A DNA stretch of 64,000 nucleotides from Celoporthe dispersa. Lineage: Eukaryota; Ascomycota; Sordariomycetes; Diaporthales; Cryphonectriaceae. The notes below the pieces were generated by a model. The model saw nothing but the letters and a program-made list of their open reading frames with translations. It did not search any database and had not been told where the DNA came from. A program made the translations under genes and the position numbers. Within the stretch, counting starts at the first letter, position 1, and each line of letters opens with the position of its first letter. Location of the stretch: positions 124,001 to 188,000 of the forward strand of contig WAID01000007.1 of the NCBI GenBank assembly GCA_016584495.1. Direction: 5' to 3'. This document shows, one piece after another, positions 11,025-23,463 of this stretch.

Positions 11025-13951
11025 CTAGACCTCTAACACGACCGGCCGCTGGCTGCTCTCGCTGCTCTGCCGCAGCGGCTCGACCTGCTCGAGGGCCGGC
11101 TTCTCCTGGCCGAGGGACGTGACACGGACGCTGCCTCTCGCGCTCTTGGTGATCTGGCCCTGGTCGACACGGTCCTGGATCATCTCGTCCAGCATGCGCG
11201 ACACCTCGTCATCGCTCTTCCGGATCTTCCTGCCGGGGGACGGCCGGACGGTGGTCGGGAACATGGCCCGCGGGGGGCTCGCCGGCGATGGTGGGACCGA
11301 GGGCCCGGGCCCGTCCAGGCGTGGAGACGCGCGGGCGTCGGCGTTATCGCGTATCCTCGCGGCGCTGCGGAGGGCGACGAGCATCCGGTCCTTGTCCTCC
11401 AGCTGTGCGCGGAGCTCGGCGATCTCGGTGTCCTTCTCCTTCATGACGGCCGCGACGCTGTGGTCCTCCCCCACCATGATGCCCTTGCTGCCGGACGACA
11501 GCCCGATCGACGTGCGCGACGAGCTCGTCCGCCGCGCCTGCAGCAGCCGCTTCTCGAGCGTGGCGATGTACCGGTTCTTGTCGGCGAGGTCCGCCCGGAG
11601 CGCGCGGTTCTGCCTCTCCAGCGGTGCCGTCCCGTCGCCGTTCTCGCCCAGGCTGTCGGACTCGTCTCCCACGGACCTCTCGGCGCTCGAGGTGCGGTTA
11701 GTCGTGCTGGGCCGCCGGCCGATCGTGGATGCCGACGAGGCGAGGGACGCCGTCCTCTCCAGCATGGGCCTGCTCACCTGCGACGGCGTCAGGGAGGACC
11801 GCACCGACGCCTGGGAGAAGCGCGGGTGGCTGCTGAGCGAGCTCCACGTCCCGCTGGCGTTCACCCCGATCGACCTCGAGCTGAGGATCAGCTTGTTCAG
11901 GTGGTCTATGCGCTCCTTGAGCGCCGTCCGGGCGAGCTGCATCTCCAGCATCTGCTCCTCGTGCCGCGCCTCCGCCTCCTTCTCGCGCGCGAGCTCCTCC
12001 GCCGCGTCGCGTATCTTGTCCGCGTCGTCCTCGCTGGTGCCGGTGGTCTTCTTGGACTGCGAGTCGAGCTGCGCCTTGAGCTCGGCGATCTCCATGCGGT
12101 ACCGCTCCAGGAGCACCCGCGCGCCGCCCTCGCCGCCCGCGCCCAGGGCCTCCTCCGCGCGCTTCGCGTTGCTGACGATGCTGTTCTTGGCCCGCGATGC
12201 GAACTTGAGGGTGTTGATGGTCTCCGAGGTCTGGGTGGAGGAGGCGGCCGCCCCCGAGGCGACCTGGATCGTGCACAGGATACTGACGAGGGAGTTCCCG
12301 GAGAGGGCGCCCTGCAGCAGCCGCGTGAGCTTGCTGTCTCGGTAGGGCAGGTGCTTGCCGTCCTTGTCACCACCCTTGCCGTCCTTGTCCTTGTACTCGG
12401 ACAGCTTCGAGATGACCGTGCCGAGGGTCAGGAGGCTCTTGTTGATATGCGAGCCCTCTGTCCGCCGCTCCTTGCTCTCGGCGGCCTTCTCCGAGCCCGC
12501 CAGGTCGATCAGGCTCAGGGTCGAGACGCGCACGCCTCCGGGGAGGATGGCTGACCGCTTCGAGTCCCCGCCCGAGGCGTTAGCGCCCTGTATGCGCTCC
12601 CTGCTCTCGACGACGATCTGCACGACCGCGTGGCTCCGGGAGCTCCGTGAGTTGAACTGCGTGCTCGCGGTCCTCCGCGCCTGGTCACCCCGGGCGATGA
12701 CGCGCAGGAGCTGTGTGGGGCTCTGCACGATCTCCTCCTTCAGGGGGCTCGCATAGACACCCCGCTTGCTGTCCTCGCGCAGCTTGATCTCCTCCTGCGT
12801 CACAGCCCCGCCGACGCCACCGTTGGTCGGCATGCTGAGCAGGTCGTGGATCTTCTCGTTGTAGATCTCCAGGTAGCTGACCCTGAGCAGGAACTCCCGG
12901 GAGGGGGTCTCGCGGATGTAGGAGAAGATATCGGTGATGGCCAGGGGTATCACACCGGGCGATGACGCAGTTCCCTGCATCGAGAACGTCTTGCCGGTGC
13001 CGGTCATACCGTATGCAAAGACGGTTCCGTGGTAGCCCTCCATGACACGGCGGACGAGCCGCTTCGCGATGTGATCGTACACCCTGGAGTTGTCGTCGTG
13101 CGTCGCGAACACATTGTCTGCGGTGAGAAAAGCAGGGGTCTTAGTCGAGGCCCGGCAGGCACAGTTCTTGTGGGTCAAGGAGAATACATACCGTAATGAT
13201 AGTCACCAGCCCCGTCCTTGCCGCCGTAGGTGATGGACGACTTGCGTCCGTCGACCAGCCATTCCCCCGCGTCCGCCCGGTGGTCTTGGCCTCCAGCGTC
13301 TGGCCTCACCCTCACGCTCACGAGGACGTTGCCCTTGCTGTCCGACTTGGACTGCCGCTTGCTGGAGATATCTGTGCCCGACTTGGGCCCGTCATTGTCG
13401 TCATACGTGGTCGCCGAGGTGGAGTAGGAATCCTGTGCCGAGGAGCTGCGGCTCTGCGGGAGGGAGGACACGCTGATCAGGCCATCGGAGAACCGTATGC
13501 TCCCCCTCCCCACAGACTTGCCATCGCCAGAGCCGTTCAGCAGGCTTGGCGTGCCGTTCGTGTGGAGGGCCGAGCTGGGAACCTTGGACTTGCGCGGGCC
13601 CGAGAGAGGGCTTGGCGGCACGCTCGTGTTCCTGTTGTCTCCACGAGGGGGCTGCGGGAAGGCACTGATGCTAACTGATTTCCGAAGCGCCTTGGAAGAG
13701 CTATTTGCGATCGTCGCTACGGATCGTGGCTGGGGCAGGGCGGTCGAGGGAGCTGGTGTGGTCGGGGGCGGAAACAAGGTGGACGAAGGGGCCCGGAGCC
13801 CCGTCCTTGGTGTACCCGTCAGCGATCTCGCCGGCGTTGATGGTCCCTGCAGGCCTAGAGATTTCCTCGTCTTGCCTACAGGCAGTGCGGGGAGGGCCGT
13901 GGTCGGTGGCCCGCTGATGGACCTCGGCGTCTGGGGGATCGCAGTCGTCAT
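11025..13951 (-). CDS. Kinesin-7 (Kip2/KipA-like) microtubule motor
   Basis: Plus-end-directed kinesin of the CENP-E/Kip2 family; in filamentous fungi the KipA type delivers polarity factors along microtubules. Two exons (13951-13192 and 13117-11025, intron GTATGT...CAG) encode 950 residues. Residues 1-210 are a Ser/Pro-rich head extension. The motor starts at VSVRVRP and holds the P-loop GMTGTGKT (about 290-297), switch I NSRSSRSHAVVQI, switch II LIDLAGSEKA and HLPYRDSKLTRLLQ. After the motor come coiled-coil blocks rich in Glu/Lys/Arg and a Ser-rich tail ending PVVLEV. The basic extension before the motor and the single N-terminal head place it in kinesin-7 rather than kinesin-1 or -3. The reading frame is intact throughout. 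Confidence 0.92.
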
Positions 13952-16233
13952 CTTGAGGACCTGGAAAGGCTACCCGGCGGCAGCTTTTCTGGCCGGGGGA
14001 CGACAGAGCTGCGCCTGTCGACTGCACCACAGACAGGAGGAGGAGGAGCAGGAGGAGGGTCACTGGGGCCTGGTCGTGGTGTGGTGTCGCCTTCTTCCGT
14101 CTCCTTGAGCAGGGAAACGCCTCCTTTCGGGTGAAGACGCAAGGTCGGAAGGAGCAGTCAGGCGCAGTGGAGGTAGAAAGGACCAATATTTCGTGGTCGC
14201 CCCGAGAAGAGGAGGAGGGCAGGACAACGTTCTCGACACAGGAAGCAGGCCCGCTTCCATGAATCGACGTCCAGCTAGGGTGAATCAGACAAGAAACGTC
14301 AACGCGAGAGAGCCCCCCGTCATGCAGACGACCGACTCAGGTGGTGGTGTGTGGAACGTTTTTCGTCCCGGAGTCAATCGAAATTCCCGAGGTGACAGAT
14401 CCCAAGGTCGACACAACCGAGGGAGGGCGGAACCTGGGGTTGAACAGGGTAGAGGGCAGTGAAACGACTTTATGCGCACCACAGCCACCAGGATCCCTAG
14501 CAGGCCTGTCAGTCTATTTTCTGCTGTACCAGATAAAAACCAAGGACACCAGGCAGTAATGAGGATCTATCTATCCACCCAGAGCACACGCCGGGAGAAA
14601 GACATGGGGTGTGCAGAGGAGACAGGTGGACAGAGGGCGCTAAGAAATGTTCAAAGTAAGGGCAGGTGAGACCACCAGGAGAGGGTCAAGTGTAGTGTGG
14701 AGGGCTGGTGATGGCAGCAGACCAAAAAGCTCCCTTCGCGGGGAGTGGGAGAAGCGTGAAGCCGATCGGCGGCTCCTCTGCAAGACAAGCAAGGGCTCTC
14801 CACTGTCGCCGCCCCAAGGGGTCATAGACTTCAGGAAGAAACAGGAAGGGGAGGGGAGGGGGGAGAAGGGAAGAGAGAGAGAGAGAGAGAGAGAGAAGGG
14901 ACAAAAAAGGTGTAAGTCCCCGGTTTCGCGTACCTATCGTGTTCAGGGGACCTCCTCGTTTCTCCCTGCGTGATCAGGGACGGCGGTCCAGGGATCTGTC
15001 CTGTCTTTTTTTGGAGCACAGTCCGGAGAGATCGATTAACCTGACACGATTCTGCATGCGGTGCGGTCTGCCAACAGGATGAGTAGTCGAAACGTTCAGA
15101 GTTTTGCGCAACAAGCAGCCGGTGGGAAGAACAAATAGGTCTAGAGCCGCACGAAGCTGCCTGTTGTGGCGGCTGGTGATGGTGGAGGTGGTGGTTGGGC
15201 GTGCGTGTGCCACGAGCGAGTCGGATCGACGGTAGCGCAAAGAGTGTAGGGGCGCAACGAGAACCAAGGCCGTGATGTGCAGGGACGACAGCAGTGTAGC
15301 GCTGGCTGTTGTGCTGTCGGGAAGAGACGACTGGTTGGTGGTGAGGACCAGTGCGGCACACGACAGCAGACAAAGTCAGGGAGAGAAGAGATCGGTGAGC
15401 CAGGCGACAGCCCCTGACTGGCGGGAGGGCTGCTGGCGGTGGTCGTGGTGGTCGTGCTCTGGTTTCAGGCGGCTACCCGCACGGTGAAAGGACTCGAGGC
15501 TCAGTCGGGCTCGAGCTCGAGCCCTCGAGGTCCAGACTCGGGGAGTCGGACGGGACGGGTAGACGGGCGGCTGTAGGGACCAGAGCGGCGGGAAGAGAAT
15601 GGACGGGATAATAGAGAATATGCCGTCGAAAAAGTGTGTGCGTATGTCCGCGTGCGGGACGACGATTATGTGCCCAAGAGAATGAGGGGTGCTAGCGGAT
15701 CAGCTCGGCCGCACCAATGCACATACACACGCGCATATGCACGGGATGCGCCGTAGTGGTGGTGGTGTTGGTGGTGGTGGTGGTGGTGGTCCAGAGCCGG
15801 CAGCAGCAGCACCAGCAATCAGTCCTAGTATCGAGGTACAAGCCTAAAAGGCCAGGTCCAAGTGCCTGGAGCGTCTTCGAGTCCGTGCCAGTCGGGCTGG
15901 GGGGTGAATGGGGGGAAGGGGGAGGGGCGATCAGGAGCCGGTGATGGGAGGTCCAAAGGAGACGGGAGGACGGGAAGAAGAGTCGAGTCGTGACGGGAGA
16001 GGGAGAGACGAGACGAGATAGTCGAGAGGCGGTTCGAGATTCAACCCAAGAGTATAGAAGGAAATGAGTATGGATGTGGAGTGAAGGAAGTGGCGCTGGC
16101 GCTGTGGGACCCAAGGCTGGTTCCGGCGAGATGGCCTGTGCGGACTTGTTGTGCGTGTGTGTCCAGAAGAACAAGTAGGGGGAGGAAGGAAAAAAAGAAA
16201 CAAATCAAAGAGCCAAACCAGTAAGAGGCGAAG

Positions 16234-16268
<35 letters not shown>

Positions 16269-19200
16269 GATGTGATGTGTGATGTGACGAGATGAGATGA
16301 GATTAGATGATAAGCAGATATGCCATGTCGGTCATGTCATGTGTGTGTAAGTCCCAGCCGACGCGGGTCGAGTCCAGATTAATGCCCAATCTTGGTTGAT
16401 CTTCCCTCTTGGACGGATCCAGACAAGATCGTGAGGACGAAATGTAACGCAACACGAGAACGAGGACAGGAGAGGAGGAGAGAGAGAGAGAGACCTTGAG
16501 GCGGACTGATGCAAGCCACGCCCAGGCCCGAGGTGGTATTGGGTCAATCAGGAGAGGGCATGCGAGACCTGCGTCCAGTCATCGGTCGAGAGCGAGGCGG
16601 AGGAGGAGCGTGGGTTGTGTTGTGCTGGTGGCACGGAGCGAGGTTTAAGGTTGGTTGGGTGAGGTGGCACCGCGTCCGCTGGCCAGCACAGCCCGAGCCC
16701 ACCACCAGCTCAGCAGGGCCAGCTCAAGATCCGAGCAGGTCGGTGATTGATTCGAGACCTCGAGATGCCACTATATCTGTTGTGTATAGGATCCGAGTCC
16801 AACTCCCCGCCCTCTTCTTTTTTTTATTGGTTTGTCTCTCTCTCTTTCTTTCTCTCTCTCTCTCTCTGGGTGTGTGTGTGTGGGTGTGTCTCACTGATTT
16901 CCCCCCTCGTACCCTTATCCTATTCGCGAGCGACGACGAGACCACGGCACGGGACGAAATGACACGGTTGAGGCGTGCGCTGTGAATGGCTCCCAGGGGG
17001 AGGGCGGAAGGGTCTGGTCCAGGATGAGGCGCCGATGGGGTGGTGTGGGTTTGTGTGGGTTAACGGGCGGCCTTTTGGGTGACAGGCGAGCGAAACAGGT
17101 CCCTTTTTCCTCGCTCGACCAGAGAGAAGGCAATTTGGATGATTCCCGCAGCGGCCAGGGGGGGACCCCTGTAGCCTGCCCTCTGTCCGCACCCCTGTCC
17201 TATCATAGGCGCCGCCTTTCTGCGCGATCCGGTGGAGGAAGGCACGGTAGGCTGCTGAGGTAAGGCACTCTATTTGCCCACATCACGATCGTCATTGGGG
17301 GGGAGGAGGGTGGGAGGAGTTTGCCCTTCTAGGCGGTGCTAGAGGGGGGTGGGCCGCTAAGGGACCACTGGGGGACGCTCTTTCACCCTCTTGGTAGGGG
17401 ATTGATTCTCTTCCGGGGGGCAAGGGCCACTACATAGTACCTCACTAGAGAACCTCGTCACGTTGGGGCGGCGGCGATCCATCACCATCTCTCTCTCTCT
17501 CTCACTCTCTCTTTCTCTGTCTCTTCCTCCCTCTTGTGTGATTCCCACATGCTCCTGCCACCATCATGACCAGTTCATTCCTGACGCAGGCCTCTCTCCA
17601 GTCACTCATCGGCTCTACAGCACACCACAACATCTCCTAAGCACTCTAACCACCTGACAGGACGTTCGCCCTCCTCTTCCGATCCGACACTCTGGGCAGG
17701 ATTGCGGAGTCAGATCAAGCAGCTTGGACTCGGCGCCACAACCCTTGAGACACACTACCGCGAGATCCTACGAGAGAGAGAGAGAGAGAGTACACAGTGC
17801 TTTGCGTGTCCCACCGTCCGCCCGTCCATCTCATCTCATCCCATCCCGCTTTCATCCACCGAACGGGTGGCGCCAATTGCCTCTTGAGGCTTGCCATCCC
17901 AGGTGCGCCCCCCCCCGGTGCGTCAGAGAAAGCTCTTCTCCTGCTGCAACGGTCCGGCTGCAGTGTGACACACCCCTTGGCGTGCTCCCCCCCTCCCCTT
18001 CGTCTTTTCCTCTCCTGGGCCGAGGGGGAGCTGGGAAGGCCTTCCGCGGACCCAGAGCCCAGATTGCACTATGTTATGCTATAGCCCTGTACTCTGGTAG
18101 CCCAGGGCCCCGGGGGCTGGACGCAACCCGCAGGGCGAAGAGAAAGCAGATGCACCGCCCATCCATCCACCCACAACCACGGCACAACGGCCGAATGGTA
18201 CCACGGTACATGCACTATGGTTTTATGGTAGCATTATCATTACCACTACCGCATGTGGGTTCTTCGGAAACAGGAATAGCGCTGTCAATCTCCCAATTTG
18301 AAGGACAAGAGATTTGGTTGGCATGTGGGAGGGGGAGGGGGGAGGCAGCTGGGAAGCAAGGCTTGCAAGGTAGGATCCCCACGCCCCGTCCCCCCTCTCT
18401 CTCTACTAATCGTGTGGCCCCCCCTTTTTTTTTCTCTCTTCTTTTTTTTTATTTTATTTTTTTATTTTTTATTTTTATATAATCTTTTCGTCAGGTTGCA
18501 TTGTCTCGCCGACGAGGGTGTGTCTCTCCCAGGCGCACTGCACCACGGGAGAGCTGTTGGGAGAGGAAGGCGACACGTCTCTCGTCTGCGGAGCAAAGAG
18601 GGCGTCATTTCCGACTCTTTTTTTACTTTTTTCTCTCCGGCATCCACCGGCCACCACCATGCAGTTGTTGCGTGCATGCATGCATGTAATTGCACAGCAT
18701 GCACCTGCACCCTGTCGGACAAGGCCCATGGTCTATCGATGGGGAAAGACAGACAAGAGACAGGTAGGAGACGGCGGGCACAGCTGTGAGAGATAGATAG
18801 ATTCGACCCAGGTTCCCCGGAATCACAGACCGTCTCGTGACCTCTGCCGGGGACCATCGACCAGCTCCTGAGGACATGATCGAACGAGCGCCCCAACTGA
18901 TCCTGACTCACCTTGAGACCCTCTCTCTCTCTCTTCCTCTTCCCTGGGCAGATCTGCTTCGGCCCTCCTCCAGGCCCAAAACCTTGAACGCCCATGTGCA
19001 GGAAGCGGGCACTCGCCAGTCCTCTCACGTCGATGGCAATCTCCGGGGCGGCGCCACCGAGACGGGTTCTGCCCCCCCTCTCAAGGAAGCCTGTTAGGTC
19101 CCCGGACCTTGCGCGATCGTCCTCCTCTGGCGGCGCGCACTCAATTCACATTCGCTCCTACACACACACACACACACACAGCCCAAAGGGGTACCGAAAG

Positions 19201-19941
19201 GCCGCTGCCATTTTTCTCTCCAGCACTCTCTTACCTGGTCTCCCTCTGCGGGCTGTGGGCATGGGCCAGTGACGATCGCACCAGGATCGTTCTCTGGTCC
19301 CCCTCTCTGTGCCTCTTCTCGTCCGTTCAGGGTCCTCCTCCCTCCTGCCTGGTGGATGTGTGTGTGTGTGTCTGTACGTGTTGGCCACCTGGTGATCCCT
19401 GCCCGCGCGCGATCTCTCGTCGGGCTCCTCTCAGGATGCGTCAGTGTACCCCGATGGATTGTTCAATATTTCGGAACATTCGTGGGGCGACGGACGACGG
19501 AGACGGAAACCAACGTGGTGAGCCACGGTTTGACGGTACTCACCATGGCTACCTCTTGGCAGCACCACTAGAGCTGCGTCCGTGGCATGGAGCTTATGCC
19601 GCTCCCTAGCCTGCCGCGTGTGTGCTGTGTACAGCTCGTGCTGCCTCACCAGCGCAGGGGGGGAGTGGGGGTCGAGGCGCAACGGCCGGCCGGCTGCCTG
19701 CTTGTTCTTGTGACGAGATGGGCGTCACTGGTTTCACTCGTCTGTTCTCATGTATACCTACCCGGTGGACAACAAAACTCCACATTCCCGAGGGCGAGCG
19801 TGGCTGTTTTGGAAGATGAGACGATATTGGATCGTCACCTAGCGAGCGTCCTTGGTCCTAGAGGTGTTTCGTCGAGCGAGCTTGCCATTCCCACCTCCAC
19901 GGACCAAGGCGGGTATCTCGCAGGGGCCAACACCTCGCCTC

Positions 19942-19977
<36 letters not shown>

Positions 19978-21722
19978 TTGTTTTGGGTTTGGAAAAGTCC
20001 TGTAAATCAGGTATATTACCATAAACTATGCTGCAGAGGGAGCGAGAGACGCCCACTAGCAACACGAGCCCATTATTTTCCTTCCTTCTTTTCCATATGC
20101 AGTCAACATCATGTCTTGCGCCCAGGTCTGCCTGTGCTCTGCCTGTGCTCTGCCTGTGCATATCAAATGTCGGCGCCAGGGCATCATCTGTCCTGGTCCC
20201 AGACAGGCACTATCCCTGCCGCTGGGAGCCAGCGATTTGTTCTATTCAAACTTTATGTCTTGTTCCCTTGTGTAGTCACGCCATTAATACTTTTGTGCAT
20301 CGCCGGGGCGCCCCCGTTTTTCTCTCTCTCTTCTTGGGAAAGGAAAAAGAGAGAGAGGGCCAGAGAGAGAGAGAGATTGTACTTGCCCCCCCCCCCCTTG
20401 TCTAACGCGGTGAGGATCACACGCGGTGGTGGCCATCATCTCGCCAATATTATCCAGTATAGAACGGCCTTGTTTTACGGATGTCCATCCCGGCTGGGCC
20501 AAAAAAAAAAGATCAAGGAAAGAAACCCAAAAGGATTCCGGACCCAATTTAGAATCGCAACCCGGGAAAACATCCCGAGCCCATCCTCCTCAGCTTTTAT
20601 CCCGTCACGACGAGTATATTGACCCTCTTCCTCTTGCCATATCTTTTCCCGGACCCCCAAGCTCGTCATGACGGAGCCTCCTTCACACGAATCAAGTAGA
20701 CCCAACTTTCATCACGACGATCTCTCTCTCTGATCGTCGGCTCCAACAGAATGTAAAAAAAAAATTTAGTGTGTCTTTCTTCGCCCCCCTCCCCCTCCTT
20801 CTCAGCCCAGATCTACAGTCGCTGCGCGCTTTTACACCAGGACCCCCCGCCTGACCTCCGCCCTCCGCCCTACGCATGCAAGGTACGGCGGCAACCCTCT
20901 CTTTTTCTGTTCCGGTCCCTCTCCCTCTCCCCTTGAGAAAAAAGACGCCGTTCCTAGAGCTAGGCGGATCAAACCGCTACTTTTCACAAAGACAGTAGTG
21001 GCCGTGGTAAGACCCGGGCTTCCACACCTCCCTCCCCCCCTCTTCTTCCCAAGGGCAAAAAGATCTACCAGGGCGCCCCCGGCAGCCGGGACCATCGCTC
21101 GTGGAAAGGACCCATTATGAAACAGACCAGCCTGGAGGAGAGTAAGTATCCTGAACGGAAGAAGAAAAAAAGAAAGGACCCAGGGTGTCTGCTAAATACC
21201 GTACGTCACATACATGCGCACCGGGTTTCCCGTACAGGAGAGAGGGTGCCGTTCCCTCTGGGTAGCAGTGCAGGGCTAGTAACTATACATACAGCGATCG
21301 ACACACACACAAACACACACCAAGCCCTTTTTTTCTTCTTCTTTTCTTCTCTCTCTCTCTTTTTCTTTTCCTCTTGTAGACTACCCCCCCCGGTGGATCC
21401 ACAAACCTGCATATACCGGAAGATGCAGGAACCGGTAGGCTAAGGTTACGTCTTGCATGCAGACAAGAGTTCCGTTCCCGGACCTTCCATCATGAGGGAA
21501 GGAGGAAGGGGGGGGAAGAGGCCGGGGAGGGATCCGCACACACACACAACACCTCGGCAGGGCACATGCGTCGCGTTTCTGCTATTCTAGGGTGTATGTG
21601 CTGTGATGCTATATAACACATGGTATTTTTGTATGGTGAGGAGTGTGTACCATGGTTGGTTTGCTGCACAGTCGTGGGGGGTTTCTAGAGGCAGGAGGGA
21701 GGGCATGCATGCAGGGAAATAA

Positions 21723-21769
<47 letters not shown>

Positions 21770-23463
21770 TGTGTGTGTGTGTATGGGGGGGCCCGTCGAC
21801 CCGCCTCTGCTACCCAATTACTTAGACAGCCACATGCCATCCAATCTATCTGCTCAACTACCTACTCTATCTGGCCTGCGATCTCACCCGTCATCCCGAG
21901 TCCTCGCGGCACTCACTTCTCGGGACCGGATCCAAGGTCCGCTCGCCAAGTGACGCCGGGAGAAGGAAGGAAAGAAAAAAAAGCCAAAAAAAATAACACC
22001 CCCCCTATCACGTCATGAAAACCAAGACCACCGTCGATCACTTTCATCACCTAATGCCTCTAGTGCACTCAACATCACAGTCCGAGCGCATGCATGCATA
22101 CATGCATGGTGAAGAGAGAAAGGAGGGGGAAGAGAAAAGAAAAAGGTGAGAGGATCCAGACCCAGGCAGACCTACCCCTCTCCTCTAGATCCAGGCGGGG
22201 AAGCGTGAAGAATAAGAATCATCAGACGAAACACCACCGACCGGGGAGGACTGCCTACTAGGGTACTCTGCTCGTTCACCACTACTCAATGCGAAACACC
22301 GAGAGGAGAAGAGAGAGAGAGAGGAAGAAAAAAACAGCTCTGCTATGGTCTAGAGCAGCAGCTTCTCATCACATCACGGCGCCATGTACGTGCGCGCCTC
22401 GGCTTGTCTCCCATCACCCACAGCTATCCCAAGTAAAAATACCACCGCTCCCGGGGGAAGCAGGACCAACAGTGCGCCCGCAGCCGTGCGCTCAAGACTC
22501 TTGGGCCTCCCTTTGTTGTTGTTGTTTTGAGAGGGAGAGCCGACCAGGTTTCGCATCGCCCTCGGACTCTGGTCTTGCCGTCCCCCCTTTTCCCCTTCCT
22601 TTTTTCCTTTTTTCCTTAGCTCACCCAGAGGAATGAGGAGAGGAGGAGAGGAAACAAAACAAGAGAGAGATAGAGAGAGAGAGAGGCTGTCGTGGGGGTT
22701 TGACCATGACCAAACTACGGTCCCAGTCAACAACAAAGATCCTCATCACACGGCCCCCCCGAATTTCCGATTCCTTTCCAGAGGCCGAGGACCAGGACAA
22801 GGTCGAACTTAAAAAAAAAACTCTCGAACCCGACCCAGTCAGCCGCGCGATGGTCTGACCCGCATATAGAGAGGGGGGAGAGAGGAGGAGGAGGAGAGGA
22901 GGAGGTGAGGGCTCTGACAGCGGGGCGGTGGTACAGATCCGTACAAGCTTCCCTCCCAACTTTAGTTGCCGGCGTGGCGGGTTATCTGGTGTGCCCGTTA
23001 GAAAAGAAGAAGAAGAAGAAAAAGAGTCCTTGCCCTAACTCTTCCTTTACCCCCCCCCCCTTCTCTCCTCTCCCCTTTTTTTTCCAGAGGGCGAGGCCGG
23101 GGATACCCCAGCGCACACAAGAGGAGGAGCTCGTAGTCAGGGCGCATAGAAGAATTAGCCTCTCGTATGTGTGTGTGTGTGTATTGTGTGTCTCTCTTGT
23201 ACGGGGCAGCTCTCTAATGCCGGGGCTAAGAGAGGTAGGTGGTCCTCCTCCTCCTCGTCCCCCCCACTTGCGATATCACTACGGATCTACCATTGGGAGA
23301 TGGGCGGGGGGGCCCTCGTAGAGGAGCTTCAACCGTAGAGGAACGCGTGCGCGGCGTGGCGCCGCGTGGCGCCGCGTGCCCAGGAATCGGCAGCAGAGAC
23401 AGAGAGAGACAGAGACCAGTTCGTCCTTGGACTGTGTGCCGGTGCCTCACGGCAGCAGCAGCC
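13952..23463. other. 9.5-kb stretch without a recognisable gene
   Basis: Neither strand shows a frame with conserved protein text, a tRNA or an rRNA. It contains many microsatellites: (GA)n at 14873-14894, 16229-16267 and 21726-21767, followed by (GT)n to 21782; (CT)n at 17490-17520 and 19948-19975; (CA)n at 19160-19180; (GGT)n at 15757-15788; plus C/G and A/T homopolymers. The first 1-2 kb may be the kinesin 5' leader and promoter. Non-coding transcripts are possible but nothing in the sequence identifies one. Confidence 0.6.
21726..21782. repeat. Compound (GA)n-(GT)n microsatellite
   Basis: A (GA)n run of about 42 bp passes directly into (GT)n of about 15 bp. It is the longest of several dinucleotide tracts in this gene-free region. 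Confidence 0.85.

Noticed and set aside
11119..12554. Long plus-strand frames opposite the kinesin
   Set aside because: Antisense shadows of the kinesin coding sequence without domain signatures.
17724..19609. Several frames of 80-250 codons in the gene-free stretch
   Set aside because: All are rich in low-complexity text from CT/GA/CA tracts, show no splice-linked continuation and no domain motifs.
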